DNA of 52,451 nt from Egicoccus sp035462025 (GTDB taxonomy: Bacteria > Actinomycetota > Nitriliruptoria > Nitriliruptorales > Nitriliruptoraceae), in assembly GCA_035462025.1 (NCBI GenBank), contig DATHUR010000199.1, positions 1 to 52,451 of the forward strand. The letters are read 5' to 3'. Every line of letters starts with the position of its first letter. The first letter of the stretch is position 1. The position numbers and the translations under genes were made by a program. Shown one piece after another: positions 24,248-32,874 of this stretch. The notes below the pieces were generated by a model, which ran no database searches, was not told the origin of the DNA, and worked only from the letters and a program-made list of their open reading frames with translations.

Positions 24248-25267
24248 TCAGTCGTCGGTCTGCTTGGCGCGGCTCGGCGCGACGCGCGGCGGTTCGTCGG
24301 GCATCTTCGGGTAGACCGGGGGCCACGGCGCATCGTGCAGGCCGTTCTCGCGGTCGCGCTCGTGCATGGCCAGCAGCGGTTCGAGCGATTGCGGGGCGGC
24401 GTACATCGGCGCCCACGGGTCGCCCTGCTCGGCCACGCGCTGGGGCACCGATGCGATCGTGAGCGCGTCGGGATCGACCTCGTCGAGTTCGTCCCAGGCG
24501 AACGGCGTCGAGACCTGCGCACCCGGCCTCGCGCGGACGCACCAGGCGCCGAACACGGTCTTGTGTGGTGCGTTCTGGTTGAAGTCGATGAAGATCCGCT
24601 CGCCCCGCTCCTCCTTCCACCACGCCGCCGTGAGCAGATCGGGGCGACGTCGTTCCAGCTCACGGGCGACCGCGACGGCGGCCGAGCGCACCTGGTAGTT
24701 GTCCCAGCGCGGTTCGAGCCGCACGTAGACGTGGATGCCACGTTTGCCGGTCGTCTTCGGATAGCCGGTCAGGCCGACCTCCTCGAGCAGTACCCGCAGT
24801 TCGCGGGCGGCCTCGCGGGCGGTGTCGAAGTTCGTGCCGGGTTGGGGGTCGAGGTCGAGCCGCAACTCGTCGGCGTGCTCGGGGTCGGCGGCGGTGTTGG
24901 GCCAGACGTGGAAGCCGAGGCAGCCGAGATTGACCGCCCAGGCGACGTGGGCCACGTCGGCCGCGACCAGCGCGTCGGAGGTGGTGCCGTTGACGGTGCT
25001 GACCTCGGTCGTGGTCAGCCAGGCCGGGGCGTTCTTGGGCACGCGCTTCTGGAAGAAGTTCGAGCCTCCGGCACCGTTGGGGTAGCGCTGCAGGAGCACG
25101 GGCCGGCCGCCCATCGCCCCCATCAGCGGCTCGGCCACCGCCTCGTAGTAGCGGACCAGGTCGAGCTTGGTCTCGCCGCGCTCGCCGAAGAACACCTTGT
25201 CCGGGCTCGAGATCGACACCTCGCGCCCGGCCACCTCGACCGTCACACCCTCGTCGCGTTTCGCCAT
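24248..25267 (-). CDS. ligD: LigD-type NHEJ polymerase/primase, stand-alone
   Basis: 339 residues forming only the archaeo-eukaryotic-primase-like polymerase domain. The catalytic metal site is LRLDLDP (Asp138, Asp140) with the third carboxylate in FIDFNQN (Asp228). Also present are SSPDKVFF, QRYPNGAGG and GIHVYV (His179), all typical of LigD PolDom, which fills gaps with ribonucleotides at Ku-held ends. Ligase and 3'-phosphoesterase domains are absent, so they must be separate genes. Ku is at 1.6-2.6 kb. ATG 25267 follows a TAGGTT box closely, suggesting a leaderless mRNA. Confidence 0.93.
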   Translation of the reverse strand: MAKRDEGVTVEVAGREVSISSPDKVFFGERGETKLDLVRYYEAVAEPLMGAMGGRPVLLQRYPNGAGGSNFFQKRVPKNAPAWLTTTEVSTVNGTTSDALVAADVAHVAWAVNLGCLGFHVWPNTAADPEHADELRLDLDPQPGTNFDTAREAARELRVLLEEVGLTGYPKTTGKRGIHVYVRLEPRWDNYQVRSAAVAVARELERRRPDLLTAAWWKEERGERIFIDFNQNAPHKTVFGAWCVRARPGAQVSTPFAWDELDEVDPDALTIASVPQRVAEQGDPWAPMYAAPQSLEPLLAMHERDRENGLHDAPWPPVYPKMPDEPPRVAPSRAKQTDD

Positions 25268-25274
25268 GACGCCC

Positions 25275-25280
25275 AACCTA
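25275..25280 (-). promoter_or_regulatory. -10-like box TAGGTT before ligD polymerase gene
   Basis: On the minus strand TAGGTT lies seven bases before the ATG at 25267, which would put the transcription start at or next to the start codon. Confidence 0.35.
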
Positions 25281-25292
25281 GACCCGACGATG

Positions 25293-25330
25293 CCGATGGC
25301 CCGCGACGTAGGGACGTCGCGGGCCATCGG
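25293..25330 (-). terminator. Perfect 17-bp hairpin after the betaine-binding protein gene
   Basis: The arms at 25293-25309 and 25314-25330 are perfectly complementary, with an AGGG loop. It begins 11 bases after the binding-protein stop. No T-run follows, so this is a stem-only terminator or mRNA-end stabiliser. It also isolates the LigD promoter. Confidence 0.75.
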
Positions 25331-25341
25331 GACTCATCGCG

Positions 25342-26313
25342 TCAGATCGAGAGGTCGGTGCCCTCGAGCCATGCGGCGACGTAGTCGCGGTTCGCCTCGA
25401 GCCAGCTACGCGCGGCCTCGAGTTCGTTGCCCTCGTCGCCGAGCACCTCGACCTCGAGCTCGGCCAGCGTGCCGGCGTCGAACTCCATGTTCCCGAGCGC
25501 CGCGGCGACCTCGGGGAACTCGTCGGAGAAGCCGTCACGCGCGAGCGTGCGGATCTCGTCGGGCTCACCGAGCGCGCCCTCGGGGTCCTCGAGGTTCTTC
25601 AGGTCGAAGTTGCCGTACGCGGGGTGGGGTTCCCACAGCGTGACCACGATCGGCTCTTCGTTGCCGATGGCCGCCTCGAGTTCGGTGAGCATCGCGGCCG
25701 TCGAGCCGGTGACGTGCTCCCAGTCATCGAGGCCGTAGGCCGGCATGACCTCTTCCTCGGAGATGCGGGCCAGGCCCGAGCCGGGCTCGATGCCGATGAT
25801 GCGACTGTCGAACATCTCGGCGTTGTCGGCCAGGTCGGCGATCGAGTCGACGTCGACGTAGGACGGCACGACCCAGGTCAGCGGCGCCTCGGGCAGCCAG
25901 GCGCCGAGGTCCTCGACCTGGTCGCCGTACTGCTCCCAGTAGTCCGAGTGGGTGCTGGGCAGCCACGCGTCGAAGAACAGGTCGAGTTCGCCGGTCGCCA
26001 CGCCGTCGAAGACGGGTGCGACGTCGGCCTGCGTCTGGGTGACCTCGAAGCCGTTGTCCTCGAGGATCACCTGCCACAGGTTGGTGACGGCGATGTCCTC
26101 TTCCCAGGGGATCCAGCCGATGTTGATCGCGCGGCCTTCGCCGACATCGCTGCCGCCGGCCTCCTCGTCCTCGCCGGTCTCGGTTTCCTCGGCGTCGGTG
26201 TCGGTGTCGGTGTCGCCGCCGTCGTCACCGCACGCGGTGAGCAGCAGGGCAGCCGACATCGCGCCGACCAGCCATCGGGTCTGCGAGCGCGCGAGGCGCT
26301 TGCGTAGGAACAT
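25342..26313 (-). CDS. opuAC: Glycine betaine/proline ABC transporter substrate-binding lipoprotein (OpuAC-like)
   Basis: 323 residues. The lipobox LLLTAC gives Cys28, followed by an Asp/Glu/Thr-rich linker to ~60. The binding domain has INIGWIPWEED, DLFFDAWLP, GIEPGSGL and VVTLWEPHPAYG; its tryptophans would form the aromatic cage for the trimethylammonium group. ATG 26313 is preferred over ATG 26331 because GAAAGG lies ten bases upstream of it and the signal peptide then has normal length. It is the last gene of an operon with permease and ATPase, separated from the permease by two hairpins. Confidence 0.9.
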   Translation of the reverse strand: MFLRKRLARSQTRWLVGAMSAALLLTACGDDGGDTDTDTDAEETETGEDEEAGGSDVGEGRAINIGWIPWEEDIAVTNLWQVILEDNGFEVTQTQADVAPVFDGVATGELDLFFDAWLPSTHSDYWEQYGDQVEDLGAWLPEAPLTWVVPSYVDVDSIADLADNAEMFDSRIIGIEPGSGLARISEEEVMPAYGLDDWEHVTGSTAAMLTELEAAIGNEEPIVVTLWEPHPAYGNFDLKNLEDPEGALGEPDEIRTLARDGFSDEFPEVAAALGNMEFDAGTLAELEVEVLGDEGNELEAARSWLEANRDYVAAWLEGTDLSI

Positions 26314-26366
26314 CAAGGTGTTGCCTTTCATTGCGGAGAAGATGGTTGGCTTCCACTCCGTTGCGG

Positions 26367-26413
26367 GACGCGGTCGTCGACCGCGTCGTGTGGGCCCGGC
26401 CCGGTTGGGCCGG
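26367..26413 (-). promoter_or_regulatory. Two intercistronic hairpins in the betaine transporter operon
   Basis: GACGCGGTC/GACCGCGTC (26367-26375, 26379-26387) and CCGGCCC/GGGCCGG (26396-26402, 26407-26413) form adjacent perfect stems between permease and binding-protein genes. Such structures often stabilise or terminate part of the transcript so that binding protein and membrane subunits are made in different amounts. Confidence 0.5.
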
Positions 26414-26421
26414 AAGTCGTG

Positions 26422-27339
26422 TCAGGCGGCCGAGAGGCCGACGCGGCTGCGGAGTCCGGAGAACAGACCCCCGCCGCTGCGCTGGTTGGTGCCGAGCGTC
26501 GCCGTGATGCGGTCGAGGAAGATCGCGAGGACCACGACCGCGAGGCCGCCCTCGACACCCAGGCCGAAGTTGAGCCGGGTGATGCCCTCGACGATGACCC
26601 CGCCGAGCCCACCCGCGCCGGCCATGCCGGCGATGACGACCATCGACAGGGCGAGCATGATCACCTGGTTGATGCCGGCCATGATCGAGGGCATCGCCAG
26701 CGGCAGTTGCACGCCGGTGAGCACCTCGCGGGGCTTGGCCCCGAACGCATGGGCGGCCTCGACCACCTCGGGGTCGACCTGGCGGATGCCGAGTTCGGTC
26801 AACCGGACGGCTGGAGGCATCGCGAACAGCAACGAGGCGATCACGCCGGGTACGACACCGATGCGGAAGAACAGCATCGCGAGCACCAGGTAGACGAACG
26901 CCGGCATGGTCTGCATGAAGTCGAGCATCGGACGGATCAGGGTGCTCGCCGTCTCGTTGCGCGCCGCGAGGATGCCGAGCGGCACCCCGAGCACGACGGC
27001 CAGCAGCGCCGCCACGAGCACGAGTGCCAGGCTGAGCATGGTGTCCTGGAAGTGGCCCATGCTCTCGACGAACGTGAACGCCAGCGCGATGAAGAGCGCG
27101 AACTTCCAGCCCTTCGCGACCAGCGCGATGAGGGCGAACACGAGCACGATGACCCAGAATGGCGGGCCGCCGAAGACGACCTCGAGACGCTCCACCAGCC
27201 AGCCGAGCAGCTGGCGCATGAAGGTGAAGAACACGCCGAAGGTGTCCACGAGCCAGCCCAGGCCGCTCTCGACCCAGCCTCCGACGTCGAGGTCGGGCAC
27301 GAAGCTCTGGGCGATGGGCAGGATTCGGATGTCAGGCAT
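26422..27339 (-). CDS. opuAB: Glycine betaine/proline ABC transporter permease (OpuAB/ProW-like)
   Basis: 305 residues with about seven membrane segments. The BPD permease coupling motif is EAAHAFGAKPREVLTGVQLPLAMPSIMAGI, followed by MVVIAGMAGAGGLGGVI, typical of ProW/OpuAB. An N-terminal extension (~1-60) precedes the core as in ProW. The ATG overlaps the ATPase stop by eight bases, so translation is coupled. It imports betaine-type osmolytes with the flanking subunits. Confidence 0.93.
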   Translation of the reverse strand: MPDIRILPIAQSFVPDLDVGGWVESGLGWLVDTFGVFFTFMRQLLGWLVERLEVVFGGPPFWVIVLVFALIALVAKGWKFALFIALAFTFVESMGHFQDTMLSLALVLVAALLAVVLGVPLGILAARNETASTLIRPMLDFMQTMPAFVYLVLAMLFFRIGVVPGVIASLLFAMPPAVRLTELGIRQVDPEVVEAAHAFGAKPREVLTGVQLPLAMPSIMAGINQVIMLALSMVVIAGMAGAGGLGGVIVEGITRLNFGLGVEGGLAVVVLAIFLDRITATLGTNQRSGGGLFSGLRSRVGLSAA

Positions 27340-28531
27340 CGGCGTGGGCCTCCTCGCCGGCGAGTGCGGCCAGCAGGCGGGCGCGTGGCACCACGCCGAG
27401 CAGCCGGCCGTTGTCATCGAGTACGGCGATCGGGACGGTGTGTTGGGCGGCCAGGCCGGCGAGGTCGCTCAGCAGCGTGTCCGCGTCGGCCCGCGCGTAG
27501 TCCTGCACGAGGAGTTCGCCGATCTCGGTGGCGCCGTCGCGGACGCCGCCGGCGAGCCGGTCGTCGCGGGCGACCCCCAGCACCTTGCGGTCGTCGCCGA
27601 GCACGTAGACGCCGTTGAACTCCTGCTCGTCGAGCCAGTCGAGGACCTCCCGCGGTTTGGCGTCCGGCGCGAACGTGCGGCGCGGTTCGCGCATGGCGAG
27701 GTCGGCGGTCAGCACGCGTGAGCGGTCGACGTCGGCCACGAACTCGGCGACGTAGTCGTTGGCGGGGTCACCGATGATCTCGGGGCCGGTGCCGATCTGC
27801 ACCACCCGCCCGTCCTTGAGCACGCAGATGCGGTCGCCGAGACGCATGGCCTCGTTGAGGTCGTGGGTGATGAACACGATCGTGCGATGCATCTCGGACT
27901 GCAGCTTGACCAGCAGGTCCTGCATGTCGCGGCGGATGAGCGGGTCGAGCGCGCTGAACGGTTCGTCCATCAGCAGGATGTCGGCGTCGGTCGCGAGCGC
28001 CCGGGCGAGGCCGACGCGCTGCTGCATGCCGCCCGACAACTCGTCGGCGTAGCGGTCCGACCAACCCGACAGGCCGACCGTCTCCAGCGCCTGCTCGGCG
28101 CGACGGCTGCGCTCCGGTTCGTCGACCCCCTGCACCTCGAGGCCGTAGGCGGCGTTCTGGCCCACGGTGCGGTGCGGGAACAGCGCGAAGTGCTGGAAGA
28201 CCATCGACATCTTCTGGGCCCGCAGGCGTCGCAGGCCGGCCGGTTCGAGGTCCTCGACGCGCTGGCCGTCGATCTCGACGCTCCCTGCGGTCGGCTCGAT
28301 GAGGTGGTTGAGCATGCGCACGACCGTGGACTTGCCCGACCCGGACAGGCCCATGACGACGAACAACTCACCGCGCTGGACCTCGAAGCTGACGTCGTCG
28401 ACCGCGAGGACGTTGCCCAGGCGCTGCTGGATCTCGGTGCGATCCGCGCCCTCGCGGGCCGCCTGCAGCGCACGCTGCGGTCGGGGTCCGAACACCTTGT
28501 ACAGGTGCTCGACCCGGATGTGCGGGTTCAT
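27332..28531 (-). CDS. opuAA: Glycine betaine/proline ABC transporter ATPase with CBS domains (OpuAA/ProV-like)
   Basis: 399 residues. Walker A is GLSGSGKST, signature LSGGMQQRVGLARAL, Walker B ILLMDEPFSALDP, and the switch His lies in FITHDLNEAMRLGDR. The N-terminal segment (EIQQRLGNVLAVDDVSFEV) and C-terminal paired CBS domains (~280-390) are those of OpuAA/ProV, where CBS domains sense ionic strength or cyclic-di-AMP. GGAGGAC sits just before the ATG. A REC-EAL protein elsewhere in the window concerns cyclic-di-GMP, not this sensor. Confidence 0.94.
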   Translation of the reverse strand: MNPHIRVEHLYKVFGPRPQRALQAAREGADRTEIQQRLGNVLAVDDVSFEVQRGELFVVMGLSGSGKSTVVRMLNHLIEPTAGSVEIDGQRVEDLEPAGLRRLRAQKMSMVFQHFALFPHRTVGQNAAYGLEVQGVDEPERSRRAEQALETVGLSGWSDRYADELSGGMQQRVGLARALATDADILLMDEPFSALDPLIRRDMQDLLVKLQSEMHRTIVFITHDLNEAMRLGDRICVLKDGRVVQIGTGPEIIGDPANDYVAEFVADVDRSRVLTADLAMREPRRTFAPDAKPREVLDWLDEQEFNGVYVLGDDRKVLGVARDDRLAGGVRDGATEIGELLVQDYARADADTLLSDLAGLAAQHTVPIAVLDDNGRLLGVVPRARLLAALAGEEAHADA

Positions 28532-28875
28532 CGGTCCTCCGTCGGCTACTGGGCAGCCCCGCAAGCCGAAGGACCGTCCCCGGGCACGCGTCGGCGCGGC
28601 CCTGGTCCGTGGTGGATGCGGGGTGCGGACGGCGCCGGCGTCCCCCGTGATGTGCGGCCGCTCCGATCCGCCACGTGGACGCAGGCAGAGCGACCGATGA
28701 ACAGCAACGGCGCCATCGAACGTCGTCGACCGTAGGTACCCGGGCGCGACCATGCAAACCGGCGACGGCGGATCGCCCGCGACCTGAAGACTCGCTGACG
28801 ATCGCCGACCGGCCACCTTCTACGAACGCGACGTGGCCCGCGGCGGACGCCACGGGCCACGTCGGACGCGCCCGG
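28532..28875. other. Intergenic region between opu operon and SLH gene
   Basis: 344 bases. It must carry the promoter of the betaine operon on the minus strand and holds the terminator hairpin of the surface-protein gene (28829-28864). No further gene, RNA or clear operator was seen. Confidence 0.5.
28829..28864 (-). terminator. Hairpin after the SLH-CHRD gene
   Basis: A perfect 12-bp stem joins 28829-28840 and 28853-28864 around a 12-base loop. It begins 12 bases downstream of the TAG at 28876-28878. No T-run. Confidence 0.65.
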
Positions 28876-30189
28876 CTACCCGAACAGACCGAGACCCGGG
28901 ATCGGCAACTCGGGCGGCGGGATGATGTCGCCGATCGGCTCGAGGACCGGGTCGAGCGGGGAGCCGTCGTCGCCGCCGTCGCCGTCACCGGGCGGGTTGA
29001 GTTCGCCGAGCAGGTCGTCGATGTCGGGCAGTGGCACCGGCAGGCCGGCACCGTCGCCGCCGTCCGGAAGCTGACCGCGGATCGCACCGTCGGGATGGGC
29101 CTGCGTGCGCACGTCGACGTAGAAGCCCTCGGGCGTCTCGGCGAGGGCGTCGACGTCCAACGACGCCGACAGCGTCAACTGGCCGCTGGCCTGTCCGTCC
29201 TCGGTGAGGTCGCCGGCGGGGTTCGTGGACGGGGTGATCACCGCGGCGCCGTCGCCGTCGTCCGGGCCGCCGAGGCGGACGGCCACGGGCGTGCCCGCGT
29301 AGGGGGGCGTGACGCCCTCGACCGAGATCGCGTAGGCACCGGCCCGTTCGATCTCGTCGACCACGATTCGGATGGTGCCGCTCGCGCCCTCCTCGCCGTC
29401 GGCGCCGACGACGTTGTCCGGGCTCATCGGCACCGTGTAGTCGATCGCCTCGTAGGTGGGCCGCCAGCGGCGGATCTCGTCGAGGTAGGCGGCCGTGCGG
29501 GCCAGGAACGACGCCATCTGACCCCGCGTCACGTGGCCGCCCGGGTCGGCCGTGCCCTCGCCGTCGCCGACGTAGATCCCGGCGTCGGCGAGTTGCTGGA
29601 TCTGGTCCTCGAACGCGCTGCCCTCGGTGTCGTCGAAGTCGTCGCCCGCCGCGGCCGGCGGTTCGGAGCCGTCGAGCGCGCGGCCGTGGGCCTGGTCGAT
29701 GGCACGGGTGAGGAACGCCGCCATCTGCCCGCGGGTGACCGGGTCGCTGTAGCCGTAGGTGCCGTCGTTCTTGCCGGTGACCACGCCGAGTTCGGCCAAC
29801 AGTTCGATCCAGGCCTCGTGCGCGGTCCCCGGCGTGTCGGGGAAGCTGCCGCTCTCGAGGTTTTCGGCCGCCTCGGGGGGGACGGCGTCGGCGACCAGCA
29901 GCGTGCGGCCGACGAAGGCCGCCATCTGCGCACGGGTCACGTCCTGCCCCGGCCGGTAGGTCCCGTCGTCGTAGCCCTCGGCGATCTCGAGGCCGGACAC
30001 ACAGCGGATCGCATCCTCGTGGGTCGTGCCCTGCGCGTCCTCCGGCGCCTCCGCGTCCGCCTCGCCCTCGCAGACCGGCGCGGTGTCGCGCGCCTCGGCC
30101 GCGAACGCCGCGCCCGGCACGAGGGCCACGACCAGCGCGGCCGCGGCGGCCGTTGCCAGGGCGCGCCTCGGTGTGCGTGTGTGCTGCAT
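28876..30189 (-). CDS. Secreted S-layer-homology protein with CHRD domain
   Basis: 437 residues. A signal peptide ends near AFA/A (residue 30). Three SLH modules follow: ~55-110 (GYDDGTYRPGQDVTRAQMAAFVGR), ~115-170 (DGTYGYSDPVTRGQMAAFLTR) and ~185-235 (GHVTRGQMASFLAR). A CHRD domain (~245-385, ending FYVDVRTQAHPDGAIRGQL) comes next, then a Gly/Asp/Pro-rich tail. SLH modules bind secondary cell-wall polymer, so this is a surface protein. The CHRD domain is of unknown bacterial function. ATG start with GGGGAGA upstream. Confidence 0.9.
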   Translation of the reverse strand: MQHTRTPRRALATAAAAALVVALVPGAAFAAEARDTAPVCEGEADAEAPEDAQGTTHEDAIRCVSGLEIAEGYDDGTYRPGQDVTRAQMAAFVGRTLLVADAVPPEAAENLESGSFPDTPGTAHEAWIELLAELGVVTGKNDGTYGYSDPVTRGQMAAFLTRAIDQAHGRALDGSEPPAAAGDDFDDTEGSAFEDQIQQLADAGIYVGDGEGTADPGGHVTRGQMASFLARTAAYLDEIRRWRPTYEAIDYTVPMSPDNVVGADGEEGASGTIRIVVDEIERAGAYAISVEGVTPPYAGTPVAVRLGGPDDGDGAAVITPSTNPAGDLTEDGQASGQLTLSASLDVDALAETPEGFYVDVRTQAHPDGAIRGQLPDGGDGAGLPVPLPDIDDLLGELNPPGDGDGGDDGSPLDPVLEPIGDIIPPPELPIPGLGLFG

Positions 30190-30379
30190 GCTCTCCCCAA
30201 TCTCCGCAGGTCCCCGTTGGTGGCGCGGACCCTGCCCGCTCGTCCGGCCATGTCGGTACGGCCGTTGGTACGGGTCGCGACGAGGTCAACGACGACCGCC
30301 ACGCATGGTTACGCCGGAGCCCGGTAGCGGGTATCGCCTGTTGACACGTTCCGACGGGTGGCCGCGCCGGCACCGGCGC

Positions 30380-30385
30380 TAGGTT
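30380..30385 (+). promoter_or_regulatory. -10-like box TAGGTT before metA
   Basis: TAGGTT lies 39 bases before the TTG at 30419, supporting that rare start codon. A TTGACA occurs at 30341-30346 but 33 bases away, too far to pair with it. Confidence 0.35.
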
Positions 30386-30418
30386 CGGACACCGCCGCCG
30401 ACCCGCAGGGACCTCGCG

Positions 30419-31492
30419 TTGCCGATCGTCGCCCATTCCGCGCTGCCGACCTTCGCCGAACTCGCTGCGGCGGGCGAGGACGTCCTCGACGTCGAGCAGG
30501 CACAACACGCCGACATCCGCGAACTCCACGTCGGTCTGCTCAACATGATGCCCGACGCCGCCCTGCACGTGACCGAGCAGCAGTTCATCCGCCTGGTCGG
30601 TCATGCCAACCGGATCGTGCAGGTCTACGTGCACCCGTTCACGGTGCCCGGCCTGGTACGCAGCGACGCCGCACGCGCCCACATCGAGCGCTACTACACC
30701 CCGTTCGAACAACTCCGCGAGGACGGCCTCGACGCGCTGATCGTCTCGGGTGCCAACGTCTCGAACCCGCGCCTCGACGAGGAGGCGTTCTGGACGCCGC
30801 TGCTCGAGGTGATCGACTGGGCCAGCGACAACGTGACCTCGGTGCTGTGCTCGTGCCTGGCCACCCACGCGCTGCTGCAGTACCTGCACGGCATCCACCG
30901 CCGCCCCCTGCTGAGCAAACGGTGGGGCGTGTTCCAGCACCGCGCCAGCCGTCCCGACCACCCGCTCCTGCGCGGGATCAACAGCCGGTTCGACGTGCCG
31001 CACTCGCGCTGGAACGAGGTCACCTCGGCCCAGCTCGAGGCGCAGGGCCTGCAGGTGCTGATCGAATCGACCGAGGCCGACTTCCACCTCGGCACCAGCG
31101 CCGACGGCATCCGCATGGTGTTCATGCAGGGCCACCCCGAGTACGACACCGTGAGCCTGCTCAAGGAGTACAAGCGCGAGGTCACCCGCTACTCGGCCGG
31201 GGAACTCGACGAGTTGCCGCCGTTGCCGCAGCACTACTTCCACGAGGCGGCGGCCCGGCTCGCCCACCGCCACCTCGAGGCGGTCGTCGCCGCGCGCGAC
31301 GCCGGCCGCCCCGCCCCACCGTTCCCGGAGGTGGAACTGGCGGCCGACCTCGACAACACCTGGGCGGACACCGCCAAAGCGGTGTTCGCCAACTGGCTCG
31401 GACTGGTCTACCGGCTCACCGACATCGAACGGGGTGCCCCGTTCATGCCCGGGGTCGACCCCGACGACCCGCTCGGCCTGCGTGCCGACTGA
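30419..31492 (+). CDS. metA: Homoserine O-acyltransferase (MetA family)
   Basis: 357 residues covering the whole family. The catalytic Cys146 is in CSCLATHALLQYLHGI and the His239/Glu241 pair in GHPEYD. It activates homoserine for methionine synthesis. At the position that separates acetyl- from succinyl-users (Glu versus Gly) this protein has Ser115 (SGANVSNP), so the acyl donor cannot be assigned. The first ATG codon is at residue 43, inside conserved sequence, so the start must be TTG 30419, with AGGGA upstream. metY follows after 32 bases and would use an acyl-homoserine with sulfide. Confidence 0.9.
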   Translation: MPIVAHSALPTFAELAAAGEDVLDVEQAQHADIRELHVGLLNMMPDAALHVTEQQFIRLVGHANRIVQVYVHPFTVPGLVRSDAARAHIERYYTPFEQLREDGLDALIVSGANVSNPRLDEEAFWTPLLEVIDWASDNVTSVLCSCLATHALLQYLHGIHRRPLLSKRWGVFQHRASRPDHPLLRGINSRFDVPHSRWNEVTSAQLEAQGLQVLIESTEADFHLGTSADGIRMVFMQGHPEYDTVSLLKEYKREVTRYSAGELDELPPLPQHYFHEAAARLAHRHLEAVVAARDAGRPAPPFPEVELAADLDNTWADTAKAVFANWLGLVYRLTDIERGAPFMPGVDPDDPLGLRAD

Positions 31493-31524
31493 CACGACCG
31501 ACGACCCGCCACGAAGGAGCACCC

Positions 31525-32805
31525 ATGCCGCACGACGAGACGCTGGCGATCCACGCCGGCTTCGAGCCCGACCCGACCACCAAGGCGGTCGCCGTCCCGA
31601 TCTACCAGACGGTCGCCTACGAGTTCGACGACGCCCAGCACGGCGCCGACCTGTTCAACCTCGCGGTGCCGGGCAACATCTACACACGCATCATGAACCC
31701 GACCCAGGACGTGCTCGAGCAGCGCATCGCCGCGCTCGAAGGGGGTGTGGCGGCGCTGGCGACCAGTTCCGGCCAGGCGGCCATCACCTACGCGATCCAG
31801 ACCATCACCAGCGCGGGTGACAACATCGTGACGGTGCCGCTGCTGTACGGCGGGACCTACACGCTGTTCAAGCACATGTTCCCCGCCCAGGGCGTCGACG
31901 TCCGCTTCGCCGACGACGACTCCCCCGAGGCCATCGGCAAGCTGATCGACGACCGCACCAAGGCGGTCTACCTCGAGACGATCGGCAACCCGGCCGGCAA
32001 CATCCCCGACCTCGAGGCCATCGCCAGGGTCGCCCACGACGCGGGCGTGCCGGTCATCGTCGACTCGACCGTCGCCACGCCGGTCCTGATGAAGCCGATC
32101 CAGTGGGGCGCCGACATCGTCGTCCACTCGATGACCAAGTACATCGGCGGACACGGCAACTCCATCGGCGGGATCATCGTCGACAGCGGCAACTTCCCGT
32201 GGGCCGACCACGCCGAGCGGTTCCCGCAGCTCAACCAGCCCGAGCCCGCCTACCACGGCGTGGTCTACACCGAGGCGCTCGGCGCGGCGGCCTTCATCGG
32301 CCGCGCCCGCACCGTGCCGCTGCGCAACACCGGCTCGGCGATCAGCCCGTTCAACGCATGGCAGATCATCCAGGGCCTGCAGACGCTGCCGCTGCGCATG
32401 GAACGCCACGTCGACAACGCCAAGGCGGTGGCCGAGCACCTGTCCGCCCACGACAGCGTCGCCTACGTCGAGTACGCCGGCCTGCCGGCCTCGCCCTACT
32501 ACGAGCTCGCACAGAAGTACACGGGTGGCCGGCCCGCGTCGCTGATGACGTTCGGGGTCAAGGGTGGCTACGACGCGGCCGTGAAGTTCCACGACGCGCT
32601 GGAGTTGTTCACGCGCCTCGTCAACATCGGCGACACCAAGTCGCTGGTCAACCACCCCGCCTCGACCACGCATCGACAGCTCACCGAGGAGGAACTCGCC
32701 ACCGCAGGCGTGAAGCCCGACGCGATCCGGCTCAACGTCGGCATCGAGCACATCGACGACATCATCGCCGACCTCGACCAGGCCCTGGCCGCCGCCACGG
32801 CCTGA
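31525..32805 (+). CDS. metY: O-acetylhomoserine sulfhydrylase (MetY family)
   Basis: 426 residues of the Cys/Met metabolism PLP family. Seen are TLAIHAGFEPDPTTKAVAVPIYQTVAYEF, YTRIMNPTQDVLEQRIAALEGG, and the PLP lysine in HSMTKYIGGHGNSIGG near residue 205. The long form (over 420 residues) and the TLAIHAG start are typical of MetY rather than MetB. It makes homocysteine from O-acetylhomoserine and sulfide. AAGGAG precedes the ATG; operon with metA. Confidence 0.94.
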   Translation: MPHDETLAIHAGFEPDPTTKAVAVPIYQTVAYEFDDAQHGADLFNLAVPGNIYTRIMNPTQDVLEQRIAALEGGVAALATSSGQAAITYAIQTITSAGDNIVTVPLLYGGTYTLFKHMFPAQGVDVRFADDDSPEAIGKLIDDRTKAVYLETIGNPAGNIPDLEAIARVAHDAGVPVIVDSTVATPVLMKPIQWGADIVVHSMTKYIGGHGNSIGGIIVDSGNFPWADHAERFPQLNQPEPAYHGVVYTEALGAAAFIGRARTVPLRNTGSAISPFNAWQIIQGLQTLPLRMERHVDNAKAVAEHLSAHDSVAYVEYAGLPASPYYELAQKYTGGRPASLMTFGVKGGYDAAVKFHDALELFTRLVNIGDTKSLVNHPASTTHRQLTEEELATAGVKPDAIRLNVGIEHIDDIIADLDQALAAATA

Positions 32806-32821
32806 CCCTGGCGCACCAGCA

Positions 32822-32852
32822 GACACGGCCGGCCCGGCGGGCCGGCCGTGTC
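32822..32852. terminator. Perfect 14-bp hairpin between metY and cupredoxin gene
   Basis: Arms at 32822-32835 and 32839-32852 pair perfectly around GGC. It lies 16 bases after the metY stop and 22 bases after the stop of the opposing gene, so it probably ends both transcripts. Confidence 0.75.
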
Positions 32853-32874
32853 GCGCCGTGCCGCGCCGCGCCGG

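Noticed and set aside
30341..30346. TTGACA as -35 of metA
   Set aside because: It is 33 bases from the TAGGTT box, too far for a normal promoter.
30190..30418. SAM or methionine riboswitch before metA
   Set aside because: No conserved core or convincing multi-stem leader was seen.
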